From positions 124,001-188,000 of the forward strand of contig NZ_JBFONT020000001.1 of assembly GCF_040779325.2 (NCBI RefSeq): a DNA stretch of 64,000 nt. The letters are read 5' to 3'. The position numbers and the translations under genes were made by a program. Positions 7,413 to 15,778 of this stretch are shown piece after piece; positions within the stretch are counted from its first letter, which is position 1; each line of letters begins with the position of its first letter. The DNA comes from Aestuariibius violaceus. GTDB lineage: Bacteria > Pseudomonadota > Alphaproteobacteria > Rhodobacterales > Rhodobacteraceae. The notes beneath the pieces are model-generated. The model was given only the letters and a program-made list of their open reading frames with translations, searched no databases and was not told where the DNA came from.

Positions 7413-9710
7413 TCAGGTGAAGGTGTTGTCTCTGGGGAATCCGCGAGGGGCCATGCGACCGGCTGAGGCGCGCTTTCCGATCCACTCCTCCAGCGCCGTC
7501 TCGGTGCGCGTGCGGCCGGCGGGATCGCGCCAGGAGAGGCCGTCGGCCAGGGTGAAGCTGGTGGCATCCGACAGGCCTCCATCCTTGTAACGTTGGAGGC
7601 GCACGCCTTTACCGCGCGTCATCTCGGGAAGCTCGTCCAGCGGGAAGACAAGCACCTTGCGGTTTTCGCCCACCACCGCGATGTGATCGCCGCTCACGGG
7701 TTTGCAGACACGCGCCTTGGCCGGGTCTTTCAGGTTCAGCACCTGCTTGCCCGCCTTCGTCTGGGCCAGCGCCTCGTCCTCGGGAAGGACGAACCCGTCG
7801 CCGGCGTCAGAGGCGACGAGCAGCTTGCGCCCCGGCTGATGGGTGAAGAGGTCCACGATCCCCGCCTCGTTCGGCAGGTCGATCGACAGGCGCACCGGCT
7901 CGCCCATGCCGCGCCCGCCGGGCAGGCTCGATCCCGGCAGCGTGTACATCCGCCCGTTCGACCCGAAGAGCAGGATCCGGTCCGTCGTCTCCGCATGGAA
8001 CATGAAACGCGGCCCGTCGCCGTCCTTGAACTTCAGCTCGCGGGTCAGGTCCACATGGCCCGACAGCGCCCGGATCCAGCCCATCTGCGAACAGACAACC
8101 GTGATCGGCTCCTTCGGCGTCAGCGCCTCAAGTGAGATGTCGGGCGTATCCACAGCCTCGGCAAACCGCGTCCGCCGCGCGCCCATCGGATGGTCGCGGC
8201 CGAACTGCTTCTTCGTCTCTTTCAACTGCTCGGAAATCTTCGCCCACTGCGCGCCCTCGTCGGCAAGCAGGGAAAGCAGCTCCTCACGCTCTTCGGTCAG
8301 CCGCGCCTGCTCGGCCTTCAGCTCCATCTCCTCAAGCCGCCGCAACGACCGCAGCCGCATGTTCAGGATCGCGTCCGCCTGCAGCTCCGACAGCTGCTCG
8401 GTGAAATCCTGCGGCGGCACGTAATCCGCTTCGGACGTCGCGCGGGCATGGTCTTTCGTCCAGTCCTCGGCGATCAGCGCGGCCTTCGGATCGTCGTCAT
8501 AGCGGATGATGTCGATCACCCGATCGAGGTTCAGGAACGCCGTGATCAGACCGACCAAAACCTCCAACCGGTGGTCGATCTTCTCCAGCCGGTGCTGCGA
8601 CCGGCGCTGCAGCACCTCCCGCCGGTGATCGAGGAACGCCCGCAACACCTCTTTCAAGGTCGAGACCTTGGGCGTCAGCCCGTCGATCAGCACGTTCATG
8701 TTCAGCGAAAACCGGCTCTCGAAATCCGTCGCCTTGAACAGCGTCTCCATCAGAAGCTCGGGATCGACCGTCTTGGCCCGCGGCTCCAGCACGATGCGGA
8801 TATCCTCCGCGCTCTCGTCCCGGATATCGGCCAGCAGCGGCAGCTTCTTCTGCGCCAGCAGATCCGCCACCTTCTCGATCAGGCGCGATTTCGGCACCTG
8901 ATAGGGGATCTCTGTCACGATGATCTGATAGGTCCCGCGCCCCAGATCCTCCTGATGCCAGACCGCCCGCACCCGAAACGACCCGCGCCCGGTGCGATAG
9001 GCCTCGGCAATATTCTCCGGCGGCTCGACGATCACACCGCCGGTCGGGAAATCCGGCCCGGGGATGTAGTTCAACAGCGTGTCGTCGCGCGCCTCGGGCG
9101 TCTTGATCAGATGCAGGCAGGCATCGCACAGCTCAGCAATGTTATGCGGCGGGATGTTCGTCGCCATCCCCACGGCGATCCCCGACGACCCGTTCGCCAG
9201 CAGGTTCGGAAAGGCCGACGGCAGGACGACAGGCTCTTCCTCGCGCCCGTCATAGTTCGGCCGGAAGTCGACCGCGTTCTCGTCCAACCCCTCCAGCAGG
9301 GCCTCCCCGGCCGAGGTCATGCGGCTTTCCGTGTACCGCATCGCCGCGGGGTTATCGCCGTCGATATTGCCGAAGTTGCCTTGCCCGTCGACCAGCGGGT
9401 AGCGCACGTTGAAATCCTGCGCGAGCCGTACCATCGCGTCATAGATCGCGCCGTCCCCATGCGGGTGGTACTTGCCCATCACCTCCCCGACGACACCGGC
9501 GCTTTTGCGGAACCCCCCGTTCGAGGCGAGGCGCATCTGCCGCATGCCGTAAAGGATCCGCCGGTGCACCGGCTTCATCCCGTCGCGCGCATCCGGCAGC
9601 GCCCGGTGCATGATCGTCGACAGCGCGTAGGTCAGATAGCGCTCTCCGATCGCCTGGGCGAGCGGCTCTTCGGTTTCGCGGGAGGAATGCGGATCGGCCA
9701 GATCGGTCAT
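7413..9710 (-). CDS. parC: DNA topoisomerase IV subunit A
   Basis: ParC is the DNA-cleaving subunit of topoisomerase IV, which decatenates replicated chromosomes in the cytosol. The 765-aa length fits alphaproteobacterial ParC. The breakage-reunion domain starts with RYLTYALSTIMHRALPDARDGMKPVHRRILYGM, and the active-site tyrosine is Tyr126 in AAMRYTESRM. GKYHPHGDGAIYDAMVRLAQDF is the quinolone-interaction region. Beta-pinwheel repeats fill the C-terminus. The GyrA-box of gyrase A was not seen, which supports ParC over GyrA. Start ATG at 9710 with AGGA just upstream. The leader of this gene is duplicated at about 11.08 kb. Confidence 0.95.
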   Translation of the reverse strand: MTDLADPHSSRETEEPLAQAIGERYLTYALSTIMHRALPDARDGMKPVHRRILYGMRQMRLASNGGFRKSAGVVGEVMGKYHPHGDGAIYDAMVRLAQDFNVRYPLVDGQGNFGNIDGDNPAAMRYTESRMTSAGEALLEGLDENAVDFRPNYDGREEEPVVLPSAFPNLLANGSSGIAVGMATNIPPHNIAELCDACLHLIKTPEARDDTLLNYIPGPDFPTGGVIVEPPENIAEAYRTGRGSFRVRAVWHQEDLGRGTYQIIVTEIPYQVPKSRLIEKVADLLAQKKLPLLADIRDESAEDIRIVLEPRAKTVDPELLMETLFKATDFESRFSLNMNVLIDGLTPKVSTLKEVLRAFLDHRREVLQRRSQHRLEKIDHRLEVLVGLITAFLNLDRVIDIIRYDDDPKAALIAEDWTKDHARATSEADYVPPQDFTEQLSELQADAILNMRLRSLRRLEEMELKAEQARLTEEREELLSLLADEGAQWAKISEQLKETKKQFGRDHPMGARRTRFAEAVDTPDISLEALTPKEPITVVCSQMGWIRALSGHVDLTRELKFKDGDGPRFMFHAETTDRILLFGSNGRMYTLPGSSLPGGRGMGEPVRLSIDLPNEAGIVDLFTHQPGRKLLVASDAGDGFVLPEDEALAQTKAGKQVLNLKDPAKARVCKPVSGDHIAVVGENRKVLVFPLDELPEMTRGKGVRLQRYKDGGLSDATSFTLADGLSWRDPAGRTRTETALEEWIGKRASAGRMAPRGFPRDNTFT

Positions 9711-9718
9711 GTTTTCCT

Positions 9719-9748
9719 GTCTATCCGGGCGATTCGCGGCGGTAAAGG
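9719..9748. repeat. 30-bp direct repeat, copy 1 (parC leader)
   Basis: These 30 bases lie immediately upstream of the parC start and are repeated exactly at 11075-11104. They begin GTCTATCCGGGCGATTC and end GGCGGTAAAGG. The two copies flank a 1.3-kb block holding an interrupted hypothetical gene. Confidence 0.9.
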
Positions 9749-9839
9749 TGCCCGGCTACGAAAAGCCGTTTCGACTTCGGCTGCGGCACCTTTGCTCGTA
9801 GAGCGCGAACAAAAAGCGCAAGACATGCCAAGTCCGGGC

Positions 9840-10079
9840 TCACGCAAATCTACTTCCCATCAGTTCTTCCGCCGACACTTTAATCGGACCGGATGGACCC
9901 GCGACGTGTGCCTCCGCCATCCAATCGTCCTGCACCATGATGCGACCTGCCTCGCATGACTCCCATGCGCTTGTCTCCGGCCAAAGATCGATGTGCGGCG
10001 GCCCGACGACGCGACCGAATGCCGGAGTATGCGGAATGCCCCACCAATATCGGTTCGGTATCGGCCATTGATCCGTCAA
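9840..10079 (-). pseudogene. Downstream fragment of an interrupted hypothetical gene
   Basis: This 79-codon piece (TTG start at 10079) is in exactly the same frame as the 285-aa gene upstream. Only the TAG at 10091-10089 and three codons separate them. It carries a tryptophan/proline-rich stretch, RYWWGIPHTPAFGRVVGPPH, that looks like the conserved end of a larger protein and not a new N-terminus. There is no convincing ribosome binding site. The simplest reading is that TAG has split a protein of about 368 codons. Readthrough, or independent translation from the TTG, cannot be excluded. Confidence 0.5.
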
Positions 10080-10088
10080 ATCATCAGC

Positions 10089-10946
10089 CTAGCACTCACC
10101 CCCCGCCCGGATCATGTTACGTATCGGCCGGACCTCGCCGTAGAAGGGCCGCACAAAATCTGACAATGTCCGGAACGCGTGGATGAGATGCGCCTGATAA
10201 CCGGGGGCTGAAAGGACGGCGCCGTCCACATCAAATCTGATATACCGACTCCGGAACATGATCTCGCGATGGAGCTTCTTCTCTCCAGGAAGTTTGACCG
10301 TTGATATTCTGAGGTCTTGCGCGGGAGCGGTCGAAGCAACCTCAACACCGTCGTCGTCCTCGACCAGAAGATCGAGATAATGATCTATCCCATCCCTGTC
10401 CCGTCTGTATTTGAGTGGCTCGTATGGACCGTATCGGCGCGGAAGCGCTTCGGGTAACACCGCTTCTATCTCGGAGAGGAGCGCCCTAAGCCCGTCCCGA
10501 TCGGTAAAAAGATCATGCGCGAACCACCAGCCGAAGCTCAAAACGGTCGCCCGCTCGCCCTCTTGCTGATCGGCCGCGACGGCTTGTCGGACCGCCTTTG
10601 CCAAACGCAGCGACGGCGGCACCCAAACCTCCCCGGTCTGAAGATCCTCGACAGCCCCTTCAGCGGTCTTAGCGACCCCTCGAGCAATCTTTCGAAGATG
10701 CCGGTATGCCGCAAACGAGGCTCCAATCGGCGAGAGATGAAGCTCAATCAAAGTAACCGGGCCACGAAACACGGCAGTGACTTCAGGCGGGATGTCCTCC
10801 GGTTCGATCGGATGGACGAATGCAGAGATCGCCCAAGCGCTGCGCTCCAGCAGCAGCTGATCCTGACCCGCCAAACCTAGTGCCTGAAGACTTTCTCGTG
10901 CCGTCTCAAGGTCAGCACGAACCCAGACGGATACATCATAGCTCAT
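10089..10946 (-). CDS. Hypothetical protein, probably truncated by an in-frame TAG
   Basis: The 285-aa product starts MSYDVSVWVRADLETARESL and ends GGEC at TAG (10091-10089). It is predicted soluble, with no signal peptide or membrane segment. It contains a charged middle (LPEALPRRYGPYEPLKYRRDRDG) and a later FDVDGAVLSAPGYQAHLIHAF region. I do not recognise the family with confidence. The general look resembles small immunity-type or uncharacterised proteins of toxin loci, but no toxin gene is present. Coding resumes in the same frame after the TAG. The gene lies in a block bounded by 30-bp direct repeats next to parC, which suggests insertion. Confidence 0.6.
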   Translation of the reverse strand: MSYDVSVWVRADLETARESLQALGLAGQDQLLLERSAWAISAFVHPIEPEDIPPEVTAVFRGPVTLIELHLSPIGASFAAYRHLRKIARGVAKTAEGAVEDLQTGEVWVPPSLRLAKAVRQAVAADQQEGERATVLSFGWWFAHDLFTDRDGLRALLSEIEAVLPEALPRRYGPYEPLKYRRDRDGIDHYLDLLVEDDDGVEVASTAPAQDLRISTVKLPGEKKLHREIMFRSRYIRFDVDGAVLSAPGYQAHLIHAFRTLSDFVRPFYGEVRPIRNMIRAGGEC

Positions 10947-11074
10947 CGCATCGACCCTTCAGCATCCACGAGCTTTTAGATCGAGGGCGCGGGCAGTTCA
11001 TAGGCTGGATTGAATTCGATAGTCGCATGGCATCGCAGGACGTCATGTATCGATCGGCTCGATCATGCCTTTTC

Positions 11075-11104
11075 GTCTATCCGGGCGATTCGCGGCGGTA
11101 AAGG
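11075..11104. repeat. 30-bp direct repeat, copy 2 (relic of parC leader)
   Basis: These bases are an exact copy of 9719-9748. On the minus strand the similarity continues weakly through an ATG and about five codons that resemble the start of parC, so this looks like a relic of the parC leader and start, now separated from parC by 1.3 kb. Confidence 0.85.
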
Positions 11105-11198
11105 CACGAGAACCGGTAACGTTGATGAAACTTTAGGGCTCCGAGAATCATTGCTCAAATGCTACGCTGCAAGCGTTTTAAGACCGGAGTATTTTGCG

Positions 11199-11732
11199 AT
11201 GCACAAATTGATGATCGTGACCTTTGGCGCGCTCGCCTGGATGTGGTGGGAATTGAGCGGCGGGTCGGATTTCCGCCCGATGTCCGAAATCGTGGCCGAG
11301 GCACAGGCGGCCGACCAAGGCGTCGTCGAGGTTGCAGAGGCCGAAGAGGTCACCCCCGCGCCGACACAAGAGATCGTGGCGCGGGCCGACCTCACCCCTG
11401 CCTCCCTGCCGATCCTTCCCGCATCCGCCGAGCAGACCTTTGCCGAAGAGCTGCCCGTACCGACGCCAGCCGTTGCGACCTCAGATACAGGCTTTATCGC
11501 CGATGAGCGGGTTGTCGAAGTCGCCGCCGAACCGGCGGCCGACCTGCGCGCGGTTGCCGGGTCCCGCGTCAACATGCGCGCCGGTCCCGGCACCTCTCAC
11601 GGCGTCATCGCCACCCTCAGCCGCGGCGATGCCGTCGAGGTCATCGACACCAACGGCGCCGGCTGGCTACAGCTGCGCGCTGTTGACCTCGACCGCGTCG
11701 GCTGGATGGCGGAACGGCTGGTCACCGACTAA
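11199..11732 (+). CDS. SH3 domain-containing protein, probably secreted or membrane-anchored
   Basis: The chosen start (MHKLMIVTFGALAWMWW) gives 177 aa with a hydrophobic N-terminal segment that is either a signal peptide or an anchor. A CGGAG lies 9 nt upstream. Residues about 25-110 are low-complexity, rich in Ala, Glu, Pro and Val. The C-terminal 60 residues form a bacterial SH3 (SH3b) domain: SRVNMRAGPGTSHGVIATLSRGDAVEVID, then GWLQLRAVDLDRVGWMAERLV. Such domains usually bind peptidoglycan peptides or wall-associated proteins in the periplasm. It lies upstream of bchG but is separated from it by operator-like sites, so it is probably not part of the photosynthesis operon. Confidence 0.8.
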   Translation: MHKLMIVTFGALAWMWWELSGGSDFRPMSEIVAEAQAADQGVVEVAEAEEVTPAPTQEIVARADLTPASLPILPASAEQTFAEELPVPTPAVATSDTGFIADERVVEVAAEPAADLRAVAGSRVNMRAGPGTSHGVIATLSRGDAVEVIDTNGAGWLQLRAVDLDRVGWMAERLVTD

Positions 11733-11796
11733 GCGACCGGCGCACCCAGAGCTTACTTTGGCGTCAACGAAGACAGGCTGCGACAATCTCGCGACC

Positions 11797-11814
11797 TGTC
11801 AATCTTCCTTTACA
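11797..11814 (+). promoter_or_regulatory. Putative PpsR/CrtJ operator (distal site, bchG)
   Basis: The sequence matches the PpsR/CrtJ consensus TGT-N12-ACA exactly (TGT at 11797, ACA at 11812). It lies 38 bp upstream of the bchG start and 35 bp (start to start) from a second, near-consensus site. PpsR normally binds pairs of such sites and represses bacteriochlorophyll and carotenoid genes under oxygen. Confidence 0.6.
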
Positions 11815-11831
11815 CTTGCCGACTCCCGTAG

Positions 11832-11849
11832 CGTCAACGTAAATTGACA
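11832..11849 (+). promoter_or_regulatory. Putative PpsR/CrtJ operator (proximal site, bchG)
   Basis: The site is CGT-N12-ACA, one mismatch from consensus, with inverted arms GTCAA and TTGAC. It ends 3 bp before the bchG ATG. Its core closely resembles the operator in front of crtA (GTCAAC, then A/G-rich centre, then TTGACAC). Confidence 0.6.
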
Positions 11850-11852
11850 CTT

Positions 11853-12752
11853 ATGAGTGTCGCCTCCCCCGTTGCCGCACGGCGCTGGCCAGAGCCGCTG
11901 GCCGCTCTCACCCTGATCAAGCCGGTGACGTGGTTCCCGCCGATCTGGGCCTATCTCTGCGGGCTGGTCTCCTCGGGCGCGCCATTCGCCGGCAGCTGGG
12001 ATCTCGTGATCCTCGGCGTCTTCCTCGCGGGCCCCGTCGTCTGCGGGATGAGCCAGGCGGCCAATGACTGGTGCGACCGCCATGTCGACGCGATCAACGA
12101 GCCGAACCGCCCGATCCCCTCGGGCCGCGTGCCCGGCCGCTGGGGCCTCTGGATCGCGCTGGCCATGACGGCGCTGTCGCTGATCCTCGGCTGGCAGCTT
12201 GGCCCTTGGGGCTTCGCCGCAACCCTTTTCGGCGTCGCCGCCGCCTGGGCCTACTCGGCCGAGCCCGTCCGCCTCAAGCGCTCCGGCCTCTGGGGGCCGG
12301 GCCTCGTCGCGCTCTGCTATGAAGGCGTGCCGTGGTTCACCGGCGCTGCGGTCCTCTCCGCGGGCGCCCCCCGCCCCGAGATCATCACCATCGCTGCGCT
12401 CTATGCCGCTGGCGCCCACGGCATCATGACGCTGAACGATTTCAAGGCGCTGGAAGGCGACCGCGCGACAGGGATCGCTTCCTTACCCGTCACGCAGGGG
12501 CCAGAGCGCGCCGCAAAGATCGCCTGCCTCACCATGGCCGTCCCGCAGCTCGCCGTGATCGGCCTCCTGCTCTATTGGTCCCAACCCTTTCACGCCGCAG
12601 GCATCGCCGCGCTTCTCGCCGCCCAGCTCTGGGCGATGCGCGTCCTGCTGACCGATCCCAAGGCGCGGGCGCCGTGGTACAACGGCACCGGCGTCCTCTT
12701 CTACGTCTCGGGCATGATGATCGCGGCCTTCGCGCTCAGGGGGATGGCATGA
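11853..12752 (+). CDS. bchG: Bacteriochlorophyll synthase (geranylgeranyl bacteriochlorophyllide transferase)
   Basis: BchG attaches the C20 isoprenoid tail to bacteriochlorophyllide a in the membrane. The 299-aa protein is a UbiA-type prenyltransferase with about eight hydrophobic segments. The prenyl-diphosphate binding motif is NDWCDRHVDAINEPNRPIPSG (residues 71-91), the BchG/ChlG form of NDxxDxxxD. A second motif, HGIMTLNDFKALEGDR, follows. ATG at 11853 is preferred over an upstream TTG (11844) because TTG lies inside the operator. It is the first gene of bchG-bch2-bchP-idi; the next gene overlaps by ATGA. Two operator-like sites lie directly upstream. Confidence 0.96.
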   Translation: MSVASPVAARRWPEPLAALTLIKPVTWFPPIWAYLCGLVSSGAPFAGSWDLVILGVFLAGPVVCGMSQAANDWCDRHVDAINEPNRPIPSGRVPGRWGLWIALAMTALSLILGWQLGPWGFAATLFGVAAAWAYSAEPVRLKRSGLWGPGLVALCYEGVPWFTGAAVLSAGAPRPEIITIAALYAAGAHGIMTLNDFKALEGDRATGIASLPVTQGPERAAKIACLTMAVPQLAVIGLLLYWSQPFHAAGIAALLAAQLWAMRVLLTDPKARAPWYNGTGVLFYVSGMMIAAFALRGMA

Positions 12753-14050
12753 CGCTCAGCTGGCTTCAGATCGCCCGCCTCGGCCTCGTGCAGACCGCGC
12801 TCGGCGCCATCGTCCTGCTGACGACGGCCACCCTCAACCGCCTGATGGTGGTCGAGCTGTCGCTGCCGGCGATCCTCCCTGGCCTGCTGGTCGGCCTCTA
12901 TTACGGCATCCAGATCACCCGTCCCCATTGGGGCTTCCGCTCCGACACCGAAGGGCGCCGCACCCGCTGGATCATCGGCGGCATGGCGGTCCTCGCCGTG
13001 GGCGGCATGGCCGCGGCCGCCTCCGTCGTGCTGATGGAAACGGCCTTCCTCCCCGGCCTGATCCTCGCCATCACGGCCTACGGCCTGATCGGCCTCGGCG
13101 TCGGCGCCTCGGGCACCTCGCTGCTCGCGCTGCTCGCCACCACGACCGCGCCCAACCGCCGGGCCGCCGCCGCGACGATCACCTGGCTGATGATGATCGC
13201 GGGCATCGCCGTCACCGCCGTTCTGGTCGGCCTCCACCTCGATCCCGAAAACGCGACGGGCACCGGCTATTCCCCCGCCCTCCTCCTTCGCATCGTCGCC
13301 ATCGTCACGGGCGCGGCCTTCGTCATCACCACGCTCGCCGTCTGGGGGATCGAGCGCAAGGTCGCCGCCATCCGCGACCCCGATCCCGTCCCCTTCCGCG
13401 AGGGCCTGGCAGAGGTCTGGGCCGAACCCGCCGCCCGCCATTTCACGATCTTCGTCTTCGTCTCCATGACCGCCTATTTCATGCAAGAGCTGATCCTGGA
13501 ACCTTACGCTGGCCTCGTCTTCGGCTTCACGCCGGGCCAATCCACCGCGCTCGGCGGTCCGCAGAACGGCGGCGCGTTCCTCGGCATGCTGACCGTCGGC
13601 CTCCTCGCCTCCGGCCTCAAGATCGGTGCGCTGCGCACCTGGACGATCGCGGGCTGCACCGGCTCCGCCGCCGCACTGATCCTGATCGGCCTCCTCGGCC
13701 AGATCGGGCCGGGCGCGCCGCTCGTCCCCGCCGTCGCGATGCTCGGCTTCTTCAACGGCATGTTCGCCGTCGCCGCCATCGGGTCGATGATGCAGCTCGC
13801 CCATGACGGCCGCGAGCGGCGCGAAGGCACCCGCATGGGCCTCTGGGGCGCCGCCCAGGCCCTGGCAGGCGGCATCGGCGCCCTTCTCGGCACCGGCCTT
13901 GTCGATATCGCCCGCCTCGCCCTGCCCGACCCCGCCGCCTTCGGCACCGTCTTCTTCGCCGAAGCCGCCCTCTTCCTCGCCGCCGCAGCCCTTGCCGCTG
14001 CGGTTATCGCCCCGCGCCCGCGCGCGGCCCACGCAATTGCCGGAGAATGA
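12749..14050 (+). CDS. BCD/PucC-family MFS transporter, photosynthesis-cluster Bch2 type
   Basis: The 433-aa protein has about 12 hydrophobic segments and belongs to the PucC/LhaA-like branch of the major facilitator superfamily. The N-terminus (LGLVQTALGAIVLLTTATLNRLMVVEL) and LYYGIQITRPHWGFRSDTEGRRTRWI are characteristic. In Rhodobacter the gene between bchG and bchP is called bch2 or ORF428. Members of this group are linked to assembly of light-harvesting complexes or pigment handling; the exact role of this one is not settled. Translation is coupled to bchG by an ATGA overlap, and bchP starts 4 bp after its stop. Confidence 0.93.
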   Translation: MTLSWLQIARLGLVQTALGAIVLLTTATLNRLMVVELSLPAILPGLLVGLYYGIQITRPHWGFRSDTEGRRTRWIIGGMAVLAVGGMAAAASVVLMETAFLPGLILAITAYGLIGLGVGASGTSLLALLATTTAPNRRAAAATITWLMMIAGIAVTAVLVGLHLDPENATGTGYSPALLLRIVAIVTGAAFVITTLAVWGIERKVAAIRDPDPVPFREGLAEVWAEPAARHFTIFVFVSMTAYFMQELILEPYAGLVFGFTPGQSTALGGPQNGGAFLGMLTVGLLASGLKIGALRTWTIAGCTGSAAALILIGLLGQIGPGAPLVPAVAMLGFFNGMFAVAAIGSMMQLAHDGRERREGTRMGLWGAAQALAGGIGALLGTGLVDIARLALPDPAAFGTVFFAEAALFLAAAALAAAVIAPRPRAAHAIAGE

Positions 14051-14054
14051 CGCT

Positions 14055-15245
14055 ATGACCGAAGATCATTTCGACGTCGTCGTCGTGGGCGGCGGCCCCG
14101 CCGGCGCCACCGCGGCGGAAGAGCTTGCCAGAAAAGGCCACAAGGTCGCGCTGCTCGACCGGGCAGGCCGCATCAAGCCCTGCGGCGGCGCCGTGCCGCC
14201 TCGGCTGATCCACGATTTCGACATCCCCGACAGCCAGATCGTCGCCCGCATCAAGACCGCGCGGATGATCTCGCCCACCGGGCGGCGCGTCGATATCCCG
14301 ATCGAGAACGGCTATGTCGGCATGGTCGACCGCGAACATTTCGACGAATTCCTCCGCGACCGCGCAGCCAAGGCCGGCGCAACCCGCCTCACCGGCACGT
14401 TCATCAGGATCGAACGCTACGGCATGGGCCCCCACGTCCTCTACCGAGACAAGGCCACGGGCGAGACCAGGCGCCTGATGACCAAGCTCGTCATCGGCGC
14501 CGACGGCGCCCGGTCCGATGTCGCCCGCGCAGAAGTCCCGGGCGGCGACACCATCCCCTACGTCATCGCCTATCACGAGATTATCGAGGCCCCCGCGGCC
14601 TTTGCCGACTACGATCCCGACCGCTGCGACGTGATCTACGACGGTGCGATCTCGCCCGACTTCTACGGCTGGGTCTTCCCGCACGGGGCGCAGGCCAGCG
14701 TCGGCATGGGCACCGGCCAGGACGGCGTCGACCTCAAACAGGCCACCGCCGATCTGCGCGTCGCCTCTGGCCTGGCCGACTGCAAGACGATCCGCCGCGA
14801 AGGCGCGCCGATCCCGCTGAAACCACTCGACAAATGGGACAACGGCCAGGACGTTCTGCTGGCCGGAGATGCCGCGGGCGTCGTCGCCCCGTCCTCGGGC
14901 GAAGGCATCTATTACGCGATGATCGGTGGCCAAGTTGCCGCACAAGCCGCGGCATCCTGCCTCGCGACAGGACGCGCCCGTGACCTCGCCCGCGCCCGTA
15001 AGGTATTCCTCAAGGAGCATGGCCAGGTCTTCCGGGTCCTTGGCGCCATGCAGAACGCCTATTACCGCTCGGACGACCGGCGCGAACGCTTCGTGTCGCT
15101 CTGCCATGACATCGACGTCCAGCGCCTGACATTCGAGGCCTACATGAACAAGAAACTCGTCAAGGCCCGCCCCCTTGCCCACCTCAAGATCGGGGTCAAG
15201 AACGTGGCCCACCTGACCGGCCTCGTCGCGGCCACGCGCGTATGA
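14055..15245 (+). CDS. bchP: Geranylgeranyl diphosphate/bacteriochlorophyll reductase
   Basis: BchP reduces the geranylgeranyl tail of bacteriochlorophyll to phytyl in three NADPH-dependent steps. The 396-aa protein starts with a dinucleotide-binding fold, FDVVVVGGGPAGATAAEELARKG (about residues 6-28), followed by the family motif GRIKPCGGAVPPRL. A second FAD motif, DVLLAGDAAGVVAPSSGEGIYYAM, lies near residue 270. The C-terminal region resembles other BchP proteins. It lies in the bchG-bch2-bchP-idi operon; idi starts within its stop codon (ATGA). Confidence 0.96.
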   Translation: MTEDHFDVVVVGGGPAGATAAEELARKGHKVALLDRAGRIKPCGGAVPPRLIHDFDIPDSQIVARIKTARMISPTGRRVDIPIENGYVGMVDREHFDEFLRDRAAKAGATRLTGTFIRIERYGMGPHVLYRDKATGETRRLMTKLVIGADGARSDVARAEVPGGDTIPYVIAYHEIIEAPAAFADYDPDRCDVIYDGAISPDFYGWVFPHGAQASVGMGTGQDGVDLKQATADLRVASGLADCKTIRREGAPIPLKPLDKWDNGQDVLLAGDAAGVVAPSSGEGIYYAMIGGQVAAQAAASCLATGRARDLARARKVFLKEHGQVFRVLGAMQNAYYRSDDRRERFVSLCHDIDVQRLTFEAYMNKKLVKARPLAHLKIGVKNVAHLTGLVAATRV

Positions 15246-15778
15246 CCGGAATGATTCCAGCCTGGGTCGACGGGGCGCTCAAACCCGTCGAAAAGCTCGA
15301 GGTTCACCGCAAGGGCCTTAAACACAAGGCGGTGTCCGTCTTCGTGACCGCCGGAAGTCGTGTGCTGATACAGCAACGCGCGAAGGGCAAATATCACTCG
15401 GGCGGCCTCTGGGCGAACACGTGCTGCACCCATCCGGACTGGAACGAGGCGCCCGCCGACTGCGCCGTGCGCCGCCTGAAGGAAGAGCTTGGGATCACCG
15501 GCCTCTACCCCGCCTGGCGCGACCGGATCGAGTACCGCGCCGATGTGGGCGGCGGCCTGATCGAGCATGAGGTGGTCGATATCTTCCTCGCCCAGACGCC
15601 CCGTGGCCTGTCACTCGACCCCGACCCGGACGAGGTGATGGATACCCGCTGGATCGATTTCTACGAGCTTTCCGCCGAGGTTCGCCGCCACCCCGACCGC
15701 TTCACCGCCTGGATGCGCATCTACCTCGCCGACCACGCAGACGCGATCTTCGGCAGCTTCATGGCCGCCGGCGAGTAG
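15242..15778 (+). CDS. idi: Isopentenyl-diphosphate delta-isomerase, type I
   Basis: Idi interconverts isopentenyl and dimethylallyl diphosphate and feeds carotenoid, bacteriochlorophyll-tail and quinone synthesis. The 178-aa Nudix-fold enzyme contains the active-site segment GGLWANTCCTHP (catalytic Cys about residue 62) and the Nudix-like helix EAPADCAVRRLKEELGI. Metal-ligand glutamates follow in the IEHEVVDIFLA and DPDEVMDTRWI regions. It is the last gene of the operon and overlaps bchP by 4 bp. Idi at this place is a shared feature of the Rhodobacter photosynthesis gene cluster. A long gap with repeats follows. Confidence 0.96.
   Translation: MTGMIPAWVDGALKPVEKLEVHRKGLKHKAVSVFVTAGSRVLIQQRAKGKYHSGGLWANTCCTHPDWNEAPADCAVRRLKEELGITGLYPAWRDRIEYRADVGGGLIEHEVVDIFLAQTPRGLSLDPDPDEVMDTRWIDFYELSAEVRRHPDRFTAWMRIYLADHADAIFGSFMAAGE

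Noticed and set aside
10947..11198. ORF extension of the SH3 protein upstream to 11010
   Set aside because: The extension would translate the 30-bp repeat, and the hydrophobic segment and ribosome binding site point to the ATG at 11199.
11843..11852. TTGACA near the bchG start as a -35 box
   Set aside because: It is only a few bases from the ATG, so it cannot serve as -35 for bchG. It is better explained as part of the PpsR-type palindrome.
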